Of a stretch of 64,000 bases of DNA, positions 32,940-43,938 are shown piece after piece. This DNA comes from Sarocladium kiliense (lineage: Eukaryota; Ascomycota; Sordariomycetes; Hypocreales; Sarocladiaceae): the NCBI GenBank assembly GCA_030734395.1, contig JAUZTG010000027.1, positions 1-64,000 on the forward strand, read 5' to 3'. Within the stretch, counting starts at the first letter, position 1, and each line of letters begins with the position of its first letter. The position numbers and the translations under genes were made by a program. A model generated the notes under the pieces. It ran no database searches and was not told the DNA's origin. It saw only the letters and a list, made by a program, of their open reading frames with translations.

Positions 32940-34052
32940 CTAGCCTCGCAACACTGTTCGGAACACTGAGCTGGGTGCCCGCCGTCCCGTCCAAGATGTA
33001 AACTGCGCCTCCATAGCCTCCACTAAGCCATCTATGGTAACTTCGCCCTGCGTGCTGAATATTGTTTCCTCATCTTCCTCTATACCCTGCGCTATCATAC
33101 AAGAGTACGGGTAGCCAAGCTCTTCAAAAGCAGCCTGAAACGCGCGCACGATAGCACTGGCACCGCTGACGTTGGCAGCAATAAGGAAGTTCCTCCGGGG
33201 CAGGCAACCGATCAGGTGCTGTACGCGGTGGACGTCCGCTAGGCTAAGCTGTCCCGGTGCGGAGGGGAAAGGGATCTTAGGGTGCGTGACGAGTGAGATA
33301 GGTGACGTAACGCGGGAGAGCTGGCCGGGGGCGCCCATGCCCACGGCGAGGAGCGGCCTGGTACGGGTCTTTCGGTACTCCTGTACAAAAAGGCCGAGCT
33401 CGTAGCAGTCTTCAAGTGAGGTAGACAAGATGCTCAGCTTAATGATGTCTATAGAATAGGCGTGTATGGTGAGCGCAAAAGTCTTGTGTTATACCAGCAT
33501 GGGCTCCGAGAGGAATGAGACACCGGGAAACGTACCACCAAACTCTTCCGCGGCTTTCTGTCGCTGCAGGAGCTCATCGCTCGTCCACCGGATTTCACCG
33601 GTCCAGCTATGGTACGAAGCGACAATCTGCGCATCTCCTTTGCCGGCCTGCAACTTTTGGACGAGCGACTGGGGCCATTCCACCTCCACGTCGATGTAGT
33701 GAACGCCGCACTCAACGGCGAGCAGCATCAGTGCAAGAGCCTCCTTGCTTGCACCGTCCGGGAATTTGCCGCCTTGAGATCTCGTGCGGATAGTGAAGAG
33801 GATCGGTAGGGCCGACATGGCCTGGAGCGCCTTAATCTGCGCGCGGACGTAGTCGAGGGGCGGGAGATTGACGGCGCCAATGTTGGGACCGTCTGGGCTA
33901 AGAAGGTCGATGCGGGCTTCCCAGATGTCGCCGCCATAGCTAATATCCGTGATGATGTCCTTTGCATCGTTGATATCCGTGAACGTTAGCGGGATGATAA
34001 AGGTCTGCTTGCCCCTGGCGTAGTTGTCCAGGAGTACGTCTGCCGAACTCAT
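32940..34052 (-). pseudogene. Type I 3-dehydroquinase-like gene with one in-frame stop
   Basis: One frame of 371 codons from ATG 34052 to 32940, interrupted only by TAA at 33491-33489 (codon 188). It matches class I 3-dehydroquinate dehydratase. E-A-R at 46-48 fits the substrate site, FTIRTRSQGGKFPDG at 86-100 is typical, and catalytic His148 lies in SYHSWTG. The Schiff-base Lys205 sits in SIDIIKLS beyond the stop, and GQLSRVTSPIS follows. The last about 100 residues look like a worn shikimate-dehydrogenase N-terminal piece. Dehydroquinases make 3-dehydroshikimate, in the shikimate or the quinate catabolic route. An intron that would skip the stop in frame (57 bp) also removes the Lys, so splicing does not rescue it. 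CAA to TAA by C-to-T change is the simplest origin. Confidence 0.7.
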
Positions 34053-34983
34053 CGTTATGGTGGGTATGTCAGGAAGTGAGCGAGTGATAAGCGAGTGAGT
34101 GAATGAGGACCGATATCTCGATGCAGACTTGCTGCTGCCTTTCTTCTCTCTTTCTGTGTTTTGTTATCCTTATCTGAGCCTTTGTCTGAGCTACCTTCCC
34201 ACCTTGTCGTTAATAAGTGTTCGGCCCATTCGGCCGGCAATCGGGCCTCTCCATTTTAAGGGCGTGTAGTTAAGTTGCCGCCGGCTTGGCCTCGGGAGAA
34301 TTCTTTCCCGCCATCCACTCCAATACTCGGAAGTAGTGAGAAATGCTGATCGGGGAAGACGATGTCCCTTCTGGGGCACTCATGCAGGCTCTCATGTGGG
34401 GACGAATTGGGCATCGATCCATGCCCCATGCTTTTCCTTGCCTTTCTCTTAGCGGAGCGTTTGCGGGCCAGGGACCACGGTTAAATACTGAACCGACGCT
34501 GCTCAACTAGATTACGTTATACATCGGCAATTGAATTGTTTTATTGTGGTTGCTAGCTATGGTAGCAGAATGAAGTTCCTCAGCTTAGCGAGAGAACATC
34601 TAGAGACGCATCAATTTACCCGCCGGAATAATCTCTAGATCCGTAACAGTGCCATTTATAGATAGTCCTCACGTTCACAGTGGGTAAATCGTTGTTATTC
34701 TCTGTGAAGACCTGTGATCCACCCATGCTTGCTTGGGTAGCTGACAGTAGATAAAAACTAAGAGGAACTATCACGTGACTCAGAAGTATCCAATATCTAC
34801 GAGAGGGTTCAACATCGTGAGAAGTGGAGGCGACGCGGGGCTTAGCGGTCAACACACCACAGTGCTCGCCAATATCCTTGTACAGGCATGCCTCACTCAC
34901 CTCTAAATATTCGTCTTCCGAGGCTACAGTTCTTGCTCGCGTAGCATCACGTGTAACTAATGGCTCCCTCGGGCCTTTAAACC
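34053..34983. other. Intergenic between divergent genes
   Basis: 931 bp between the dehydroquinase pseudogene and the Zn2Cys6 gene, transcribed apart. A 140-codon minus-strand frame at 34616-35038 overlaps the start of the Zn2Cys6 gene and has no domain. Zn2Cys6 regulators often control a divergent neighbour, but no operator is visible. Confidence 0.4.
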
Positions 34984-36369
34984 ATGTCACATGCCTATGT
35001 GATTCGCTCTCATCACAAGTCAAGAAAAGGCTGCACAAGCTGCAAGCTGCGACGCGTCAAGGTACGGGTATCTCATACAGTCGTGGATAAGTAGCTGACT
35101 AGACTTGCAGTGCGATGAAGCTAAACCCCAGTGCTCCCACTGTATGCCTGTTATCCTGATATAGAAGTCAAGTTCGAAACTACTAACTATCTTATAGGTG
35201 TCCGCCGCAGCTCCGAATGTATCTACCTGGGGAACACGCTTAGCAAAGAAGATGCGCGTTCCTCAACCAGTGGAAGCCCTTTGGAGCCAGATAAACACGG
35301 CGAGATTCAGTCCACGGCGTGTTTCCAGAATTCTTCCTCGTCATCTCACTATAGCACTAAGCACCTTCTGGACCTTCGTCTGATGCATCATTACCACGTA
35401 TCTACGGCGCAGTATTTTGCCAGGACGTACCCCGAAGATGTTTTGATTGGGCTGAAGATTCACATGCCACAGCTTGCGTTCGAGCACGCTTTTGTCTTGG
35501 ATGCCTTACTGCTTGTATCCATGGTTCATATGGGCTGCACCGACCCTACCTCCTTGGACTCTCTTCCTGTCTATTCGTATCGAGACCAGGCTCTGCGCAC
35601 TTTACGTCAAGCTGTCGCGGACAACTCACCAAAGACTCTTGATGCCGTTAGAGGTGCATCTGTCCTTCTTGCGACCGTCTCTTTAGCAGCGGACCGCTTG
35701 ACCAGTCAAACCGGCTTGTGGACGTTAGGCTGGCTGACCTTAGCCATCGGCCAGCGTAACTTCCGTATGCCATCACCTTTTCAGAAGCCTTCTGCCTCCC
35801 TATCTAAGCAAGACAACATGGCGTTCCCCTCTGACGTCTACGGGTGCTTTACCGACCTACCGACACCAGGGATCATACCAGTCGACATACAGCGCGCCCT
35901 CTCCAAAGTGAAGGACGACATAAACCCAGAAGATGACAAAGTTTTACGACAGGCTGCCGAAGAGCTAGGCCGCCTAATTTCCATTCTTAGGCATCCCTAT
36001 GAGGAACTTTGGTTGGAGAAACAAATTAAGGCATGGGCGTTCGACGTTATACCGGCACAATTCCAGGTACTGATTCGACAGGCACACCCACCCGCCCTCA
36101 TCATACTCGCGTACTACCTGGTTCTCTTCAAATTCCTCCTAAACACCTGGACCTACCAAGGCGTGGCCGACCATGATGTCCAAGAGATATGCACCATGAT
36201 TGATTCAGCGTGGGTGGAATTCATGTCACTACCCACAGTTGCATTAAGGGTAGAAGACAACGCTAGTCTCTCTAACCTGCTTGTGAGGTGCTTACCAGGA
36301 AGTGGAGAGGATGTTCAGGGGCAGGGGCAGTCGCTGCAGAATGGGCAAACCCTGCCAGAAATTGATTAA
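34984..36369 (+). CDS. Zn(II)2Cys6 transcription factor (UPC2-like class)
   Basis: Three exons (34984-35061, 35111-35141, 35198-36369) give 426 residues. A tiny 31-bp middle exon is set by the TACTAACTAT branch site and TTATAG acceptor of intron 2. Zinc-cluster Cys at 17, 20, 27, 34, 37 and 44 show C-x2-C-x6-C-x6-C-x2-C-x6-C spacing. The C-terminal part (LRLMHHYHVSTAQYF, then LAFEHAFVLDALLLVSMVHMG) is the domain found in sterol-uptake-control (UPC2)-like and related fungal regulators. It is a nuclear DNA-binding protein with unknown targets. It ends 115 bp before the 3' end of a convergent RTA1 gene. A Lys-rich A-tract follows the stop. It looks intact, and it is in the same class as the gene at 52948. 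Confidence 0.85.
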
Positions 36370-36484
36370 ACAAAGGAAAAGAAAAAGAAAAAAAAAAGAA
36401 TGGAAGAGAGCGGATAGCGTCCACGAAAGACCACACATTTATCTAGTATTGCCTGCTCATGTGGCCTTGAAGGAAGCAATGCCT

Positions 36485-37463
36485 TTATCTATGCAGCTCT
36501 CTAGAACCTAGACTTTCTTCACAAACAATCCCATCCATCTCTTCACCCGATGCCTCCTTCATTCTTTGCGCATTGTGCATGTAGTCGGAGGGGTGCAAAT
36601 AGATGAGAACAGCCAGAACCCCAAACATCAACAGAGAGTCACAGACATAAAGGTATGCCTCGCTGGTCTGCATAGGAGAGTCGTGATCACCCGTAAATTC
36701 GATGAGGCGGAACACCGATCGGATGGAGATCAAAGCACTGCTAATGAAGACAACGCGCAGAACGCCGCGCCATCCGCTCATCGTACTATGGCTATCCAGC
36801 ATCACGGCAGTTGGCGTCGGATTGCGTCCAAGCCGCCGCCAGACGAGAATAGAGACCGTGACGAACAACCCAAAGAAGATCAGCTGGGCAACTAAGCCGA
36901 CCAAGATAATAGTCTTGCCCAGATTGAAGTTATTCGACAGCACGCCTGCGCCCAGTATCTGTACGATGAAGGATAATAGGTCCCCCAAGACAAAGGTCTT
37001 GGTTAATCGTCTCGGGCGGATTGGAGAGTATGCTTCAGCGCGCACCAACGTGGTCAGGCGACCGAGAACCATGTATATCGAAGCGGCAAAAAGCGCGGGG
37101 GCGACAAGAATGCAAAGAGTCTGCACGATGAAAAAAGCTATGCTCTCCTGGTCCGTAGTGGCTAGGTAGCGGGCTATATAACCGGCGATCTCAACTGTTA
37201 AGAGGATGAATTATCATTAGCCTTTCCGAAGTACTGCACAGAGTTCTCCTGCTATGCGAGAGCAGAATAAGCGTAATACTCGGGGAGGGAGGTGAAAGGG
37301 AGGGGGGCTCACAGCAACCGCCGATGATGAGCACGATGAAGTACCATGTGCGGCGACGGCACATAATAAAGACATGCCATATAGTAGCGATGGCGAAGAG
37401 AACCAAGAAAATTAATGCAGCCACCGGACTTGGCGAGTAGCTCCATAAGTTAAATGAGCTCAT
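36485..37463 (-). CDS. RTA1-like membrane protein (first copy)
   Basis: Exon 1 (37463-37313) and exon 2 (37194-36485) join over a 118-bp intron (GTGAGC donor, AACAG acceptor) to give 286 residues. It belongs to the fungal RTA1/lipid-translocating exporter family, seven-helix proteins of the plasma membrane. Examples are yeast RTA1 (7-aminocholesterol resistance) and RSB1 (long-chain-base release). The intron falls in the conserved G-G-C-F-E-x-x-G-Y segment. Hydrophobic helices recur (VAALIFLVLFAIATIWHVFI, ILVAPALFAASIYMVLGRL, TIILVGLVAQLIFFGLF). The signature FRLIEF lies near residue 228. A charged tail follows (EEMDGIVCEES). It is convergent with the Zn2Cys6 gene at 34984. The substrate is unknown. 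Confidence 0.88.
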
Positions 37464-38209
37464 GGTAGCGAAGTTTGACGTGGTTTTCGCCTCTGCACGT
37501 AGGTTGCGGTTTGATTGTAGCACAAAGAAGCAAAGAGAAGATTGAATTAATACAAGACCTGTGAAAGAGATGATGGATTCTTGGCACGAGCTGCTTTTTG
37601 TACTTATAACAGGTCTAAATTATTATCTGCGTCAGCGTTTCGCGTTTGATATTTTGCACTTCGTACTTCGCACTTCGCACTTCGCACTTCGCATTTCGCA
37701 CTTCGCACTTCGCTCTCTTTTGTTGGACCACCGTACTCTGCACTACAAAAAGTGGGTTTCGACTAGTTGGCGGAGGCTTTCATGCTGTGTCTCGGTATGC
37801 TTGCCCTTTTGGGTAATCTCAGGGCTCAGGCTCTTTTTGCGACGCTTCGGAGGGACGACAACAGGGAATAGTTGAATAATAGCCCAGGAAATCGAGCCAG
37901 AACCCTTGAGTGTGAGCATTACGTTAAGAGAAGCGTGCCAGCTCCGATTGCGTTAGGAACAGGCGATCTTCCTTTGCGCGGGTTGCCAACATAATGAGAC
38001 ACAGGTGGAAGGTGACATGAGGACACATGCCATGACGTAACTTAGCTTGAATAGGTGACATCGTCTAAGATATACAACCCACAACAAACATGAATACTGA
38101 GGAGGTATTAATACAACGCTTGACATCTGCAAATTGAAGAGCTATCCCAGAGACCTATTCACAGTAAGGTACTTTGGACCAACAATCTTCACAGTGTCTA
38201 TCAACACAA
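37464..38209. other. Divergent intergenic region with heptamer minisatellite
   Basis: Lies between the RTA1 gene (minus) and the Asp-box gene (plus). A 104-codon frame at 37561-37875 is produced by the heptamer repeat and is not called. Confidence 0.5.
37658..37713 (+). repeat. ACTTCGC heptamer minisatellite, eight units
   Basis: Eight consecutive 7-bp units, six exact ACTTCGC, one ACTTCGT and one ATTTCGC. It lies about 195 bp upstream of the RTA1 start codon. Confidence 0.95.
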
Positions 38210-39784
38210 ATGTTTATGTACGATCCTACTTTTGCAGCTCGGCTCACTGATATGGGCTGCTGTTCAGATGAAACCGGGTCAATCGACAGATATCAGGGTT
38301 GGGGGGACAAACGAAAACAGCAGCGGCACAGGAGACGCATGGTCAGCAGGATCACGCTTTTCATCGGGATCGTTTCCTTTACTCATGCCCTTGCTCTCAA
38401 CTCTCTGCCATATGTTTTCTCTGGCCTTTCCTTACCTGGCCGGGTCCCTGCCAGTGTCGAGGGCAACGCCAACACTCAACCGGGGTTTATACGGATGCAG
38501 ACCACGAACCTAAGGTCTGCAGGCAGCCTGGATATTACGCAGCGGGATATACGGCCTTCGATTCGCGAAACTGACATGACCCGAACCAGTGACACGCGTG
38601 AGGGCCAGCCCGTTATCGCTGTTAACCCTCTAAACCCAGATAATCTCGTCTATGTCGCGACACGATTTCCCCCACTGCCTGCAAAAGAGCCCCTTGGTAG
38701 CTGTTTTCTGGCGTATACGCAGGATCGCGGCCAGACCTGGCACAATATGACCATCGACTACCCACTCGGCACTGCACCAAAGTGCGGCGAGCCTCAGGTC
38801 TTCGCTGATGCTTATGGGACTTTCTATATCCTCAATAACCAGGTTTTCTCTGGCTTAGAAGCCAATATGGCCGCCCACCCCCAGCTCTCCAAGTCCACCG
38901 ACGGCGGCAAGACCTGGAGTAAGCCGTCCGTAACTCCTCTATACATGCAGGGCGCTCCGAAACTGCGGATAGACTTGGCTACCGGCAAGATATACGCGAA
39001 TGGCGCTTCATCGTGGGAGTATCCCGCAGCGATCTCCGTCAGCTCCGACGGTAGGGACACCTGGGCGCCTTTCCACCAGATCCCCAGCCCTCTTGATACC
39101 TGCCTGGACTATCAGATTCCCGACCTTCCTCCGATCTGCGGATTTCCCGGTAGATCAATTGCTGTTCACGCTGGTATTCTTGCTTCTGCCGCCCAGGGCT
39201 CGGATGGCCATGCGGAGATGTATGTCAGCCGCGACGACGGCGCAACATGGACTACGCTGCCGGTAACCGATAGTGCCGGCAAGCCTGTAGCCAACGGCAC
39301 GGGCTCTATGCTGCCAGTGTCCGGCATCGGACAGCCCAGCGATCCCACACCGTGGGTCTCTGCTGACCCTTCCAAGACCGGCCGATTTGCACTCATGATC
39401 CCTCGCGACTTTACACTGGAGCTGTATATTACAGACGATGTTGGTGAGCACTTCACTGGCCCGACGATCATCCATACTCCCGATGCACACCGCCCGGCGT
39501 TTGACTTTGGCCCAAACGGCTTAGTCGGCGTTATGTGGCGGACCAACTCATCAGGTTTGCTTGATGCATATTGTACAGTATCCTTCGATTGTGGCCGCAC
39601 TTTCGCTGAGCCCATCAAAGTCACGGGTATATCACGTAATGTGGGCCAGGCTGGCCAGCCCGGCGACCGTGCCTCATTTATCGCACTCACCGACCAGTAC
39701 GCATATATTGCTTGGGCAGACGGGCGCGACGGTCAGCTGGACGCCATCCTGGCAGAGGTTCCTCTCGATCTCTTCAAGACGTAG
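38210..39784 (+). CDS. Asp-box (sialidase/BNR-type beta-propeller) protein, secreted or anchored
   Basis: 524 residues from the ATG at 38210. A basic stretch (KRKQQRHRRR) precedes a hydrophobic segment at about 45-61 (ITLFIGIVSFTHALAL), so it is a type II anchored or secreted protein. If translation starts at Met44 (38339), the same segment is a classical signal peptide. The rest is a sialidase-type propeller with Asp-boxes (S/T-x-D-x-G-x-T-W/F): TQDRGQTW 170-177, STDGGKTW 229-236, SRDDGATW 340-347 and SFDCGRTF 458-465, plus a degenerate SSDGRDTW 278-285. The fold occurs in exo-sialidases and other glycosidases, but Asp-boxes are structural and do not prove activity. I cannot identify the Arg triad of true sialidases. 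Intronless and apparently intact. Confidence 0.8.
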   Translation: MFMYDPTFAARLTDMGCCSDETGSIDRYQGWGDKRKQQRHRRRMVSRITLFIGIVSFTHALALNSLPYVFSGLSLPGRVPASVEGNANTQPGFIRMQTTNLRSAGSLDITQRDIRPSIRETDMTRTSDTREGQPVIAVNPLNPDNLVYVATRFPPLPAKEPLGSCFLAYTQDRGQTWHNMTIDYPLGTAPKCGEPQVFADAYGTFYILNNQVFSGLEANMAAHPQLSKSTDGGKTWSKPSVTPLYMQGAPKLRIDLATGKIYANGASSWEYPAAISVSSDGRDTWAPFHQIPSPLDTCLDYQIPDLPPICGFPGRSIAVHAGILASAAQGSDGHAEMYVSRDDGATWTTLPVTDSAGKPVANGTGSMLPVSGIGQPSDPTPWVSADPSKTGRFALMIPRDFTLELYITDDVGEHFTGPTIIHTPDAHRPAFDFGPNGLVGVMWRTNSSGLLDAYCTVSFDCGRTFAEPIKVTGISRNVGQAGQPGDRASFIALTDQYAYIAWADGRDGQLDAILAEVPLDLFKT

Positions 39785-40386
39785 TAGAGGGGGGCTCGGC
39801 CTAAACAGAAAATAGGTATCTACGGCATTTGTATACAGAGGTCAGAACGAATGTCTCTGCAAACCTTTTTTATTGGTGCATAATTAAATAGTCAGTATAT
39901 TACTGCAGAGGCCGGCTTCAAAGATTCAAAATTATTTATTTCATTCTTCCACATGCTTTCCACAGATGAGGCCTCTTCAACGTTCGTCCCAATTCATTAC
40001 TCTTTTGACTATCCGAGTCTAGATCGAGATTCTCGCTCCTCATGCGATTGACGTCGGGATCCTGTAATCGATGGCCACCCAGCGGTTGTCGCGACGACGG
40101 CTAGGTGGCTAATTTATTTGTCTAAACAGCTCAGCTACTAGTCTTTACCATAGGCTGGTTCGGTCCAAGCTCGGCTCAAGGCTTGACTCCCCAGACAATC
40201 TTTTCCAAATACAGAAGAATGCTCTGGGCACCTGCAAGAGTAGCCTTTAAGCGAGACGATCACCCTAATAGCTTATCCAGCCAGTAGCTTGCATCGCGCA
40301 CAGACGTAGACCTCTAGAGATTCTACAAAGCCTCTTCGCGTTGAATTATACTGAAGTCTGGGAACATAAGCGCTCCGTGTGAGGTA
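39785..40386. other. Intergenic
   Basis: No gene is seen. Sequence between the tail-to-tail Asp-box gene and the unknown minus-strand gene. Confidence 0.45.
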
Positions 40387-41713
40387 TTAGGGTATAGGGG
40401 GCCCTAGATCCCGTAGCTTTCTCTCCATATTAATGCCTAAAGTGTCCATGCTAACGAATATGTCAATCCACTGCTGACGGCGGTCATCGTCCGTAAGGCC
40501 GCTGCCACTTCCCGGCGAAGCTCCGGCGAATGGCTGGGTAAAGCCCTGGACGGGAGGAGCATCTGTCAAAGGACCTTGAGCTGCAGAAAAGTTCTACGAA
40601 GGTCAGCCACGAAGGACGGGCGAACTCCCGGCGAGATCAAAGAGACTTACCGACACCCCAATACCCATGCCCCTTGCCCACACCAAGGCAGACTTCATAG
40701 GCGCCTTATAAGCCTTGGAACCCTGGCACTTCTCCAGGATCTGCTTGGCCTTTCGCTGTCAACTCGTAGTTAATTATGCTAAAAGAAGTGACGTAAATTA
40801 TGAGAGTCCAGGCGGAGGAGCTAAAAGAAAAACAAGTTAGGAATTAACTTCGCGATGACAGACCAGCGAACTCACCTCGAAGACGGCACCATTACGCGGG
40901 AACTTAGCCTTCTCCCAAGTCACCGCAGTGACGCAGAGGTCGATATAGGCCTCCCAGATGTCTTTGGAGGATATCGTGGGGTGGCGGAGCTGCCGACGAA
41001 TTAGTGACGAAGGGACCACGCACAGGCCACGTACTGGAAAGCATTCGGTGCCAGCCACATGTCCCTCTTGGCATGAACGACACTCCTCCGAAGCTACTGA
41101 AGAGTTAGCCACGAGTGGCCACCGAATGAGGAACGACCTCACCCTTCAACGAAGGGGAACACGGCTTCAGCCCGAGCTGATCATGAGCATACTAGGCGTC
41201 ATCACCAATCGACTGCACGAACGTGGCAAAGCCCAAGTCCACCATCCGACCCTTCGCCACCTCCCTTGAATTAGGATAGGGCTGCCAGCGAGTTAGCCAT
41301 GAAGGACCGCCGAACCCGCGACGAAGTACGCACCAAGTTAGCCGCACACGCGAAGTGGTAACAGCAGATGGTCCACTCTGGGTCAGGGCAGAAGCGGTTC
41401 ACGACGGCTTCGCGGGTCTGGGCCACCGCCTGCCGCGCGCGGTTAGCAGCCTCCTTCTCCTGTTGCTGAGCGGCCGCTTCGTTGGCGGCTTCCGGCTCCT
41501 GCGCCAGGAACTGCACGCGAACTTCCTCACAACGCCTTATCCGCTCCGCAAAGATATGGAGCGACTCATTCTTAGGGCGCTTAGTGGCACGAGCGAACCA
41601 AGCGTCGATGGACTCCTGTCAGCAAGTTAGCGGCGAAGTACCAGCGAAGCACCGGCAAGGGAGTCACTCACCCCAGACTTGCGCTTCGTGGTCGCGCGGA
41701 AAGCATTGGCCAT
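40387..41713 (-). CDS. Unrecognised multi-exon gene, Cys-rich, with coiled coil
   Basis: Seven exons (41713-41672, 41615-41334, 41281-41206, 41096-41035, 40989-40876, 40755-40651, 40593-40387) join in exact frame to 295 residues, and all six introns have GT-AG ends. I do not recognise the family. Visible parts: a Lys/Arg N-terminus; an Ala/Glu/Gln-rich coiled-coil-like stretch (about 35-82); a Cys cluster (90, 98, 99, 104, then C139-x2-C142-x2-GH and C152); a Trp-containing helical part (IWEAYIDLCV); and a Gly/Ser/Pro-rich tail ending PPIP. The CxxC spacing suggests metal binding. Five of the six introns end in closely similar sequence. The 5' start is uncertain, since an in-frame extension upstream (LITWLAFD before the Met) hints at further exons to about 42105. 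It is divergent from the gene at 43200. Confidence 0.6.
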
Positions 41714-43199
41714 GTCGAAAGCTAACCAGGTAATAAGCTGAGGAAGCTAAGAGCGTTCGTCCGCTATAACCCACGACTTCGTCACCAATTCGAGGGCACC
41801 CACCGGGGAATCGTCAATGAATATAGGGGAGGAAGGGATGTTAAGAACTGAAGGTGGGTAGTCAGCGAACCGCCCACGAAGAAACCCGCGAAGAACTGAA
41901 GAACGAGCCCACGAAAGGTCCACGAAAGGCCCACGAAAGGCCAGCGAAAAAGCCAGCGGAGTACCCACGAAGAGACGGGGGCCTGCTTACCGCGATGAGG
42001 ATGAGGAGGGAGAAGAGACCGCAGCGACTCAGCCGGCGGAAGAGTTCTCAAAAAATACTCCGACCATGCTACGGACGCTACTGAGCACCTGATGCGGGCC
42101 ATCAATTAATGACAGCCGGCAACAATTACGAGCAACCGCCTCAATGTGCCTACGAACTCGTCACCACGACGTCGGCCCTTTACTCACGGCTGAGAGTCAG
42201 CCTCTCACTGGGGGGGGGGGGGATCCTGTCGGGACGAGAATGAAAATCCCAAGGACGAGAGTTACGACCCAAGGGCGTCTTCCCGCAAAAGGACCAATGT
42301 GAAGAGAATCAAAGTGGTCAATCGGTCTTCAGAGCATAACTCACCGCCAAAACCACATGCGAAGAAAGCGTCAGCAATCTTCCTAGGACCAAAGCCATGG
42401 CTACCCTAGATGGCCTCTCTATATCTAGAAGATCTTAGCAATCACTTGCCTCTCCCTTACGTGATCATTCGAGCTCACAATTCGGTATCAGGTCAGACAC
42501 CGGCAGTATTCTCTTTGCAGGAGGGCAATAGCTGTGGACAAGGGATAGAACAAACATCGAGCAGTAGAGATACTAAATAACAGCTTTTGTGATCCATTGA
42601 CTATGGACGAGAGCTGATTGTCTCGCTCGGATGAACCACATCATCGCCTATTAAGTCGCGCCCATCAGGGTGTTGAATCAGTAGATCCGTTTAAAATCAG
42701 TAAGATTTTCTTATCGTATGCAATCCAGTCGATCTAGTAACACTATTGTCGACTGCTCTTGTGATCGTCGGGTCGACTTTTGGTTGATGGTTGGTGCAAT
42801 TAATCAGTGAACTGAAACGACAAAGGGGCAATGTGAGTGCAGACGTGTTGAATAGTTAATAGGAAATAGTAGAAAAGAATGAAACAAGGGTGGATCTGTG
42901 AGTCACTGGTTCACTGATCCGGGACGCTTTGAATGGTTGATTCATGTGATCTTTGGTGAATGACAACAATAGCTGATTGAAGCCGCTCATGACAATAGAA
43001 TAGCCGCTCCAAACAGAACAGAATAGGCCATTCAAAGAGATCAGCCAGACCGGTTCTCATGGGTATCACAGGAGGCCTTTCCTCCCTCCTCATCCCCTTT
43101 CCTTTCCTCTCCCAAACACAATTCGTTCGAGGAGATCTGGATACCTTCTCGCTCTGCTCCCTGGCTCTCTGAAAGCCCTTTTTGCCGCTCGCCTGATCG
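41714..43199. other. Intergenic between divergent unknown genes
   Basis: May hold 5' exons of the minus-strand gene (an ATG near 42105 followed by a GTAAGC donor at about 41990). At 41860-41970 the motif CCACGAAAGG recurs. A run of about 12 G lies at 42210. No other gene. Confidence 0.4.
41868..41966 (-). repeat. CTTTCGTGG-type short repeats, intron-like
   Basis: On the minus strand CTTTCGTGG recurs three times, with CTTCGTGGG variants around it and GTT-CGCTGAC near the end. The same words occur near the 3' ends of the introns of the adjacent minus-strand gene. Confidence 0.6.
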
Positions 43200-43938
43200 A
43201 TGGCTCCCTCTGGCCGTGCTCGTAATGGTGCTTCTAGTTCTGCCAGTCGCCGGCCCGCGCCCCCTCAGCCTCCAACCAAGGCCGCGAAGAGTGAGCTCCC
43301 ACTTCACGGTTTGGAAGATCGTGTGATCACCTACTGACCTTTTTGCAGCTCGTGTGCGCGGGGGGCTCCGCAAGACCCCATGTCTGGGGTGCTTGAAGTC
43401 CTGCCTCGCAGGCAAACAAAATCTCCCCGGCGCCAACGGTGGCTGCCATGACACTGCGCCGGCTAGCCGTCGCTGTTACAAGTGTGCTTCCGGGCACCAG
43501 TGTCGCCAAATGTAAGCTCCTCTGATCTCCCAATCCTGGTTTTGCAGCTCGCTAACATTTTTTACCTCCAGTCCCACGATTGCCTTCAAGCCGGCCATGA
43601 GGTTTCTCGCTGGTCGTGACGCTAACGACAAGGCGGTAAGTTTTTGCGATCTCTTAACCCCGGTCGCAGTGATCGAACGATCAGCTAATCCGTCATTCTA
43701 GGAGATGGACAAGTGGCGGCCTGTCGTCAAGGGCATGTTGAGCATTGCGTCCGATGAGGCGGCCGCCGGCGGCGACGATCCCAACGCGGATCTGGATGGG
43801 ATGTCGAATATGGAGCGTAAGGCTGCTGGCCGTTTGGCTGCTCTCCGGCTCTTTGATTGCCTGTGGTGGGACTCGCCCGAGCAGGAGGAGGATAGTGATG
43901 ATAGTGGTAATGATAGTGATGATGATGAGGGGAAATAA
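43200..43938 (+). CDS. Unrecognised Cys-rich small protein with acidic tail
   Basis: Four exons (43200-43290, 43349-43511, 43572-43635, 43702-43938) give 184 residues in frame, with GTGAGC, GTAAGC and GTAAGT donors. I do not recognise the family. The N-terminus is basic and Ser/Pro/Ala-rich, as in nuclear proteins. A Cys-rich module follows: Cys42, 45, 49, 63, 73, 76 and 82, including C73-x2-C76-x2-GH, the same C-x2-C-x2-G-H pattern as in the divergent gene at 40387. The last third is helical (WRPVVKGMLSIA) and ends in a strongly acidic Asp/Glu/Ser tail. A zinc-binding, nucleic-acid- or chromatin-associated role is a guess from composition. The pair geometry suggests related or co-regulated genes. 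Confidence 0.65.

Noticed and set aside
33430..33491. Intron that would remove the stop in the dehydroquinase gene
   Set aside because: The only frame-keeping GT-AG choice I found (57 bp) also removes the Schiff-base lysine.
33172..33809. Plus-strand frames opposite the dehydroquinase gene
   Set aside because: Antisense shadows; no domain.
37658..37713. CRISPR-like array
   Set aside because: Short units without spacers, in a eukaryotic genome; a simple minisatellite.
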